A DNA stretch of 9,555 bases from a bacterium (lineage in GTDB: Bacteria; Oederibacteriota; PGYV01; DSBP01): contig DSBP01000261.1 in NCBI GenBank assembly GCA_011049465.1, positions 1 through 9,555 on the forward strand, given 5' to 3'. Positions 4,947-9,555 of this stretch are shown here, one piece after another; the first letter of the stretch is position 1, and each line of letters opens with the position of its first letter. Made by a program: the position numbers and the translations under genes. The notes beneath the pieces are model-generated. The model was not told where the DNA came from. It saw only the letters and a list, made by a program, of their open reading frames with translations, and made no database searches.

Positions 4947-7139
4947 TTGAATATTGAAAATCTCTTAAACAAAGAACAGCTTGAGGCGGTATATCACAAA
5001 GACGGCCCGATACTTATCCTGGCCGGCGCCGGAAGCGGCAAGACGCGCGTAATCACATACAGGATAGCCCATCTTCTGTCCGAGCACAGGATACCGCCCG
5101 GAAACATACTTGCGGTGACCTTTACAAACAAGGCTGCCATGGAGATGAAATCAAGAATAAAGAAGGCGGCCGGAAAGCAGGCTGAGGAGATACAGATATC
5201 GACATTTCACGCGTTTGGATGCAAAATACTGCGCCGGCACGCCGATAAACTGGGATACACGCGCCAGTTTTCAATATATGATGAGGATGACCGCGAGCGG
5301 CTGGTAAAAGAATGCATGCATCAGGCAAAGGTCTCGGACAAGGAGATGAAGCCTTATGAAATAATAAAGCGGATAAGTTCCATTAAAAACATGCTTATTT
5401 CCCCTTCTGAGTACTCGGAAAAATACGCCTCTGAATACACCTCTAAAATTACGGCCCGTATTTACGAAATATACGAGGAAAAAATCAGGCGCTGCAACGC
5501 CATGGATTTTGACGATTTAATCTCGCGCCCGGTGGAGCTCTTTGTAAAAAAACCGGAAATCCTCGCCCTTTACAGGGACAAGTTCAGGTATATCCTGATA
5601 GACGAGTATCAGGACATAAACAACTCACAGTACGTGCTGATTACAATGCTCGCTGAAAAGTATAAGAATATCTGCGTTGTAGGCGATGATGACCAGTCAA
5701 TATACAGGTTCCGCGGCGCTGACATCACCAATATCCTCGGGTTTGAGCAGGATTACCCCGAGGCAAAAGTAATAAGGCTCGAGCAGAATTACCGCTCGAC
5801 AAAAAACATCCTTTCAGCGGCGCACAGCGTCATAAAAAACAACGCGGGAAGAAAGGATAAGGAGCTGTGGACAGACAATACAGAAGGCGAAAAAATAACA
5901 TTTTACTACGCTGACGACGAGGTGCATGAATCCGAATGCATACTTGACGCTGTTGACAGGCTGATGCGCTTTGAGGGGGTGCGGCTGAAAGACATCGCGG
6001 TCTTTTACAGGACAAATGCCCAGTCGCGCGTGATAGAGGACAGATTCAGGAGGGCGGGCCTGCCGTACAAGCTCATAGGCGGGATACAGTTTTACGGCAG
6101 GATGGAGATAAAGGACCTGCTCGCGTACCTGCGTACTGTCGCGAACCCGTCCGATATCATGAGCTTTAAACGCATAATAAACGTGCCGCCGCGCGGTATA
6201 GGCGACGCCACAATTGACCGCGTTGAGGAGTACACCTTTGAAAAATCCCTCACTTTTTTTGAGGGGCTCGGAGAGGCGGACAAAATTGAAGGCATAAAAG
6301 ATTCCACGCGGTCATCGCTTCTCAAGCTTTACGGATTAATAAAGCACCTTGTTGACAGCAGGGGAGAGATGCGCATACAGGATATTCTTAAAACAATTAT
6401 TTCGGGGACGGGTTATCTGGACTACTGGTCACAGGACGCGTCGCCAAAGGCAAAAGACAGGGTGGACAACATAAGGGAGCTTGTCTCAGCCATATCCGAA
6501 TTTGAGGATTCCTCAAAAGAGGCAAAACTTGAGGATTTTTTAAACCAGGTCGCGCTTGTCTCTGACGCTGACAAGCTTGATGAGAACGCTGACGCAGTAA
6601 CTTTGATGACAATACACAGCGCCAAGGGGCTTGAATTTGATACTGCTTTCATAGCGGGCATGAACGAGGGCGTCTTTCCGCACAGAAACTGCATTGAAGA
6701 GCCGGACGGGATAGAAGAGGAAAGAAGGCTCGCGTATGTGGGCATAACCCGCGCGCGGAAAAAGTTGTTTCTCTTAAGCGCTGTTTCAAGGCGGCAGTTC
6801 GGCGCAAAAAAGGAGGGAAAGATATCGCGGTTTGTTGATGAGATACCCGCAGAGCTTCTTATGCACAAAGGAAGGCTTCCTGTTAAAACAACAGAGGAAA
6901 AGTACATGAAAACCGGCGCTGAAACGCTGATGGTTGACGCGGAGCCCGACTATGGCCTGCCCGATGAGGAGATCCCGCCCTTAAAGCCCGGGGACAGGGT
7001 CAAGCACAAGGTTATGGGCCCGGGCTATGTGGCGAGAATAGAGCCGCACGGGAGTGATTTTAAAGTAACGGTTGTCTTTCAAAAATGCGGGAAAAAGGTG
7101 CTCTCCGCAGCCTACGCGGGGCTGAAGAAAACAGGATGA
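4947..7139 (+). CDS. pcrA: ATP-dependent 3'-5' DNA helicase, UvrD/PcrA family
   Basis: Superfamily 1 helicase that unwinds DNA in repair and replication restart and clears proteins from DNA; cytosolic. The 730-residue product has all motifs in order: Q motif Gln11, Walker A GAGSGKT (27-33), Ia TFTNKAAMEM (58-67), Ib STFHAF (85-90), II LIDEYQD (217-223), III VVGDDDQSIYRFRGA (244-258), IV LEQNYRS (278-284), the YRTNAQSR element (354-361), V VTLMTIHSAKGLEFD (551-565) and VI RRLAYVGITRARKKL (593-607). The C-terminus (about 680-728, PGDRVKHKVMGPGYV) is the Tudor-like PcrA/UvrD tail that binds RNA polymerase in relatives, favouring PcrA/UvrD over Rep. The usual Trp of motif III is Phe255. The TTG start at 4947 has GGAGG 5 bases upstream; a start at 4806 would overlap the previous gene. 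Last gene of the block, 19 bp after the FabD-like gene. Confidence 0.93.
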   Translation: MNIENLLNKEQLEAVYHKDGPILILAGAGSGKTRVITYRIAHLLSEHRIPPGNILAVTFTNKAAMEMKSRIKKAAGKQAEEIQISTFHAFGCKILRRHADKLGYTRQFSIYDEDDRERLVKECMHQAKVSDKEMKPYEIIKRISSIKNMLISPSEYSEKYASEYTSKITARIYEIYEEKIRRCNAMDFDDLISRPVELFVKKPEILALYRDKFRYILIDEYQDINNSQYVLITMLAEKYKNICVVGDDDQSIYRFRGADITNILGFEQDYPEAKVIRLEQNYRSTKNILSAAHSVIKNNAGRKDKELWTDNTEGEKITFYYADDEVHESECILDAVDRLMRFEGVRLKDIAVFYRTNAQSRVIEDRFRRAGLPYKLIGGIQFYGRMEIKDLLAYLRTVANPSDIMSFKRIINVPPRGIGDATIDRVEEYTFEKSLTFFEGLGEADKIEGIKDSTRSSLLKLYGLIKHLVDSRGEMRIQDILKTIISGTGYLDYWSQDASPKAKDRVDNIRELVSAISEFEDSSKEAKLEDFLNQVALVSDADKLDENADAVTLMTIHSAKGLEFDTAFIAGMNEGVFPHRNCIEEPDGIEEERRLAYVGITRARKKLFLLSAVSRRQFGAKKEGKISRFVDEIPAELLMHKGRLPVKTTEEKYMKTGAETLMVDAEPDYGLPDEEIPPLKPGDRVKHKVMGPGYVARIEPHGSDFKVTVVFQKCGKKVLSAAYAGLKKTG

Positions 7140-7162
7140 AAGCATTTTATATTTGATATTGA

Positions 7163-7232
7163 ATATTTTATAATTAGACAAAAACCCCCATACCAACCCT
7201 GCACCCCGGGCCGTGTTTTCATTATAAAATAT
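7163..7232 (+). terminator. AT-rich inverted repeat after the helicase, weak terminator candidate
   Basis: ATATTTTATAAT (7163-7174) is the exact reverse complement of ATTATAAAATAT (7221-7232), with 46 bases between and some further pairing inside. A T-rich stretch follows at 7233-7242. It is the only terminator-like structure after the helicase stop, but the stem is almost all A-T and the loop is long, so it is not a classical intrinsic terminator. Confidence 0.3.
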
Positions 7233-7278
7233 CATTATTTTTCATAAAACGTTTGATATATTTTTGTCTAATAAAATA
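7164..7278. repeat. 115-bp inverted-repeat element beside the promoter (MITE-like)
   Basis: The left end TATTTT-ATA-ATTAGACAAAAA (7164-7184) matches the reverse complement of the right end TTTTTGTCTAAT-AAAATA (7261-7278) at 18 bases, with one 3-base gap. Twelve of these, ATTAGACAAAAA and TTTTTGTCTAAT, are contiguous. The octamer TTTGATAT occurs just outside the left end (7152-7159) and again just inside the right end (7252-7259), exactly 100 bp apart. The right end stops 4 bases before the -35 box of the next promoter. There is no coding capacity. Confidence 0.5.
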
Positions 7279-7282
7279 ATAC

Positions 7283-7310
7283 TTGACAAAATATCTTTCC
7301 CGCGTATACT
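7283..7310 (+). promoter_or_regulatory. Near-consensus sigma-70 promoter for the secreted protein
   Basis: TTGACA (7283-7288) matches the -35 consensus exactly, and TATACT (7305-7310) differs from the -10 consensus at one position, with a 16-base spacer. The upstream A/T-rich run (7264-7282) could serve as an UP element. Transcription would start near 7317, giving a leader of about 157 bases before the ATG at 7474. Confidence 0.8.
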
Positions 7311-7326
7311 TTATACATAAACGCAA

Positions 7327-7410
7327 AAGTAGTTGTTTTTACTTCACTGCAGGAACACCAAGCTTCGTTTCGGGGAGGCAAAGTTTGAAGGTGAAGATGC
7401 GCGGGGTTAA
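7327..7410 (+). promoter_or_regulatory. Structured 5' leader with alternative stems, possible riboswitch
   Basis: AAGTA (7327-7331) can pair with TACTT (7340-7344), while the overlapping CTTCAC (7342-7347) can pair with GTGAAG (7391-7396). The two pairings share bases, so only one can form at a time. The long stem encloses a purine-rich GGGGAGGCAAAG (7372-7383) and is followed by GATGCGCGGGGTT (7396-7408). The GCAAAG and GGGGTT elements loosely recall the GEMM (cyclic-di-GMP-I) riboswitch core, but the consensus hairpin with its GAAA loop is missing. The structure is seen; the riboswitch idea is a weak inference. Confidence 0.3.
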
Positions 7411-7477
7411 ACAGAAAAAAGTAAGCGAGAATATTCTATCTATAATTCAAAATATGCGGGAGGGTGAAAAACAATGA
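7385..7477 (+). CDS. Small 30-residue ORF overlapping the start of the secreted-protein gene
   Basis: TTG at 7385 has a strong GGGGAGG (7372-7378) 6 bases upstream. The frame encodes 30 residues: a very basic front half (MKVKMRGVKQKK) and a back half that could form an amphipathic helix (SENILSIIQNMREGEKQ). Its TGA at 7475-7477 overlaps the ATG of the next gene as ATGA, the classical arrangement for translational coupling. No family is recognised. A later in-frame ATG at 7397 could also serve. It may be a regulatory leader peptide, a small co-expressed protein, or a chance frame in a leader RNA; the good SD and the ATGA overlap favour translation. Confidence 0.4.
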   Translation: MKVKMRGVKQKKVSENILSIIQNMREGEKQ

Positions 7478-9555
7478 AAAAAATGCTGATTATTTTATTG
7501 TTTGTGTTCAGCTGTTTTGGGGTAATATTTGGCGCGGCAGAGGTAAGAAACGTAGCAGTCACGGGCGGGTGTTACACGCCGGGGCAGAATATAACGGTTA
7601 ACTTTGAGGTACGCTGCGCCGCATATAATACAACATTCGGTTCAATAATCTTTTCTGCGGATAATAGTCCTCATTATACTGATGACGCAGTATGGACAAG
7701 CGAGGGGCCGCAGGATCCGCCGGACAATAACGGCCATGACGGCGGGAGCATGCAGGCGCAGGGCAGCAACGGAAGCGCATGGCATCAGAAGAGTTATGTG
7801 GTAAAAGTTCCGTTATGGTACAACGGGACGCATTATGTAATAGTGAACGTGGCGGAGAATTATATGCAACTGCATCCATGGGGGCAGCACATACAAAACA
7901 GCGCGAGCGTTGTGATGGCGCAATGCGCGGTTCCCACCGCGACACACACGCCTGTCCCGCCAACAGCGACAAATACGCAAATACCGCCGACATATACATA
8001 TACTCCAATCCTCCCAACTTTTACATTTACAATTACGGAAACAAGCACACCAACAATAACGCTTACCCCAATAATTGGAGAAGGTAGTGCTATAATTTTT
8101 CCGGAACAAATAACAGCAGGCAGTACCGGTAATACCATATTAATTACATATACAGCAGGTGAAACAAATTGGGAACCGGTATTATGGGGAACTTTAAAAT
8201 TAACAATACCGGAAGGGTGGAGTCCGCCAAGTTTAACAGTAACAGACCCTGGATGTGTAAACGTAATTATAACGAATGGTTCTCTATTGGGTACAAGTAT
8301 AAACGGCCGGGAAATAATTATTCAAGCGAGAGATTTACAACCAATAACGGGGCAGATAAAAATAGAATATGGAGATAAAAAATTTGGTAGCCCGGGAGCA
8401 ACCGCGCAAGGAAATACGGGAACGGCAAGATTTATAATAAAAGTGACTCCCAAAGGAGACGCTGCGTATGAAATAGCAAACAGTCCTATAATAGAGGTGG
8501 TAGGGGAGTCAACTTTTACGGAAACAAATACAACCGAAAGTATATCTACACAAACAAATTTTGTATTTCAACAAAATCAATTAAACAATAATTGCGATAA
8601 AATAATATTTTCCTCTGATAGAGACGGGAATTGGGAAGTTTATGAGATGAGCGCGGATGGCAGCAATATAGTTAATTTAACAAATTTTCCCGGCGCGCTT
8701 GATTACGCATGGGATTATTCTTCGAATAGAGATAAAATCTTGTTCACATCAGACAGAGACGGGATAACTAAGCTATATGAGATGAACGGAGATGGTACAA
8801 ATGTAAACGAAATTGCGGATAATTTATTATTTTATACCGATCCAAAATACTCGTCGGACGGTACAAAAATAGTATTCATATCGCAGATTACAGGAGCTCT
8901 TGAAATATTCTTAATGAATTCAAATGGGACCGAAATAACGCAGATAACTAATGATGGAATATGGAAAACAAGTCCTGCTTTATCACCGGATGGGACAACG
9001 ATTATTTATGGCGCAAGTGTTGTTGGTGGTTCGGACATTTTTGAAATCAATGCAGATGGCAGCGGCTCACCAAGGAATCTCACGAATACAGAGGGCAATA
9101 ATGACGAGTGCCCTGTATTTTCATCAGACGGACAAAAAATATTGTTTGTGTCCTGGGGGCCAGGGGGTCTTAAAATATATGAAATGGATCGAGACGGCTC
9201 GAATGTAACAATATTGACCCCGGAGTTAGTTAATACTAGCACCCCGAATTATTCATCTGATAATACAAGGATAATATTCAGTATGTTTACTATCAACAAT
9301 AAGGTTCACAGAATTTTTATTATGAATAGGGATGGGTCGGAAATTCAGCAATTAACAAATACTGCTGCCGGATACCATGATTTTGGTCCTATATGGAAAA
9401 AGTGTGTTATAACCCCTTCACCCACGCCTGACCCCACCATAGTTGCGGTAAAAGACTCCGCAATAGACTGGCTGCATACCATGCAAATGTTGAGCCCGCT
9501 CGGCTATCCGGCACAGGTGCATGGAGCGTGGGGCAGGAACGACAACCAGTGGGGC
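7474..9555 (+). CDS. Secreted multidomain protein with Thr/Pro linkers, Ig-like segments and TolB-type propeller (3' end outside window)
   Basis: An open frame of 694 codons runs off the window without a stop; GGGAGGG precedes the ATG by 9 bases. Residues 1-21/22 are a signal peptide (KK, then a hydrophobic run ending IFGAA), implying export; a lipoprotein with Cys14 is less likely. Then: a beta-rich Ig-like segment (about 23-151), a Thr/Pro-rich linker (153-199), a second Ig-like or adhesin-like segment (about 203-343), a Thr/Ser-rich linker (346-365), six PD40/WD40-like repeats (375-643) and a short Pro/Thr linker (647-655). The repeats share a K-I-x-F start and a YEM-x-x-DGS core and together predict a six-bladed TolB-type beta-propeller. 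An unrecognised C-terminal segment follows from 656. Cys374 and Cys644 bracket the propeller. Likely surface or secreted binding protein; the ligand is unknown. Base composition changes sharply inside the gene. Confidence 0.85.
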   Translation, partial: MKKMLIILLFVFSCFGVIFGAAEVRNVAVTGGCYTPGQNITVNFEVRCAAYNTTFGSIIFSADNSPHYTDDAVWTSEGPQDPPDNNGHDGGSMQAQGSNGSAWHQKSYVVKVPLWYNGTHYVIVNVAENYMQLHPWGQHIQNSASVVMAQCAVPTATHTPVPPTATNTQIPPTYTYTPILPTFTFTITETSTPTITLTPIIGEGSAIIFPEQITAGSTGNTILITYTAGETNWEPVLWGTLKLTIPEGWSPPSLTVTDPGCVNVIITNGSLLGTSINGREIIIQARDLQPITGQIKIEYGDKKFGSPGATAQGNTGTARFIIKVTPKGDAAYEIANSPIIEVVGESTFTETNTTESISTQTNFVFQQNQLNNNCDKIIFSSDRDGNWEVYEMSADGSNIVNLTNFPGALDYAWDYSSNRDKILFTSDRDGITKLYEMNGDGTNVNEIADNLLFYTDPKYSSDGTKIVFISQITGALEIFLMNSNGTEITQITNDGIWKTSPALSPDGTTIIYGASVVGGSDIFEINADGSGSPRNLTNTEGNNDECPVFSSDGQKILFVSWGPGGLKIYEMDRDGSNVTILTPELVNTSTPNYSSDNTRIIFSMFTINNKVHRIFIMNRDGSEIQQLTNTAAGYHDFGPIWKKCVITPSPTPDPTIVAVKDSAIDWLHTMQMLSPLGYPAQVHGAWGRNDNQWG
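7931..8071 (+). other. Thr/Pro-rich linker coding segment
   Basis: Codons for residues 153-199 are almost all Thr, Pro and Ile/Tyr/Phe in a rough T-x-T-P pattern (for example PTATHTPVPPTATNT). This is an extended, probably extracellular spacer between the two Ig-like segments. The G+C content begins to fall within it. Confidence 0.75.
8596..9402 (+). other. Six PD40/WD40-like repeats forming a TolB-type propeller
   Basis: Six repeats of about 40-46 codons begin near residues 375, 420, 464, 508, 554 and 598. Each starts K/R/T-I-(I/L/V)-F/Y, followed in most by (S/T)-S-D-R-D-G, then (I/V/L)-(Y/F)-E-M, DGS and LTN. The first repeats are closest to each other (SSDRDG and TSDRDG). Such propellers bind proteins or glycans in the periplasm or outside the cell. 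Confidence 0.8.

Noticed and set aside
7185..7220. GC-rich CCCCGGGCC stretch as an intrinsic terminator
   Set aside because: The self-complementary core is only about 6 bases and is not followed by a clean T-run. The AT-rich stem around it is listed instead, with low confidence.
7283..7384. Longer version of the small ORF starting at 7283
   Set aside because: Its start lies within the promoter -35 box, so it would not be in the transcript. Only the part from 7385 is plausible.
7598..8138. Minus-strand and alternate-frame ORFs of 92-139 codons in the secreted-protein gene
   Set aside because: They are antisense or shifted readings of the Ig-like and Thr/Pro-linker codons. The 694-codon plus frame with signal peptide and SD explains this region.
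8951..9242. Short ORFs on both strands over the propeller region
   Set aside because: They are shadows of the propeller frame, with no SD and no domain signal.

Overview
The window reads as bacterial DNA. It has dense same-strand genes, strong GGAG-type ribosome binding sites, TTG as well as ATG starts, and roughly half G+C in the main gene block. The very large secreted protein with Thr/Pro-rich linkers, Ig-like segments and a TolB-type propeller recalls uncultivated lineages such as Elusimicrobiota, Goldbacteria or Firestonebacteria. That placement is an impression from style, not evidence from a marker gene.

Layout. (1) Positions 1-~880 hold no credible gene. They contain two near-identical copies (about 382 and 388 bp) of a palindromic repeat unit and a truncated third copy. 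Each full copy carries short perfect hairpins, an A/T-rich heptad tract and a 210-bp element with near-perfect 27-28 bp inverted ends. (2) A promoter-like site and a possible 10-codon leader ORF precede a tight six-gene plus-strand block at 1010-7139, with gaps of 0-24 bp. The genes are a polyprenol-phosphate sugar transferase (GT2), an NAD-dependent sugar epimerase/dehydratase, an RNA 2',3'-cyclic phosphodiesterase (ThpR), a SAM methyltransferase, a FabD-like acyltransferase homologue lacking its catalytic residues, and a PcrA/UvrD helicase. (3) Positions 7140-7473 are an intergenic control region. It holds two competing AT-rich inverted repeats, a near-consensus sigma-70 promoter, a structured leader and a 30-codon ORF whose stop overlaps the next start (ATGA). 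(4) From 7474 to the window end runs a secreted multidomain protein, cut off by the edge.

How they fit. The first two genes point to cell-envelope glycan or glycolipid precursors. ThpR and PcrA are RNA and DNA housekeeping enzymes, and the methyltransferase and acyltransferase-like protein have no clear substrate. The block therefore looks like an operon of convenience rather than one pathway. The secreted protein is a separate transcription unit with its own strong promoter. Its middle (propeller and second Ig-like segment) is much more A+T-rich than its two ends, which suggests module insertion at Thr/Pro linkers.

The points most worth a second look are the catalytically dead FabD homologue, the mosaic secreted protein, the coupled small ORF and structured leader in front of it, the MITE-like inverted repeat touching its promoter, and the modular palindromic repeats at the left edge. 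I do not see a clear previously undescribed defence or mobile system.
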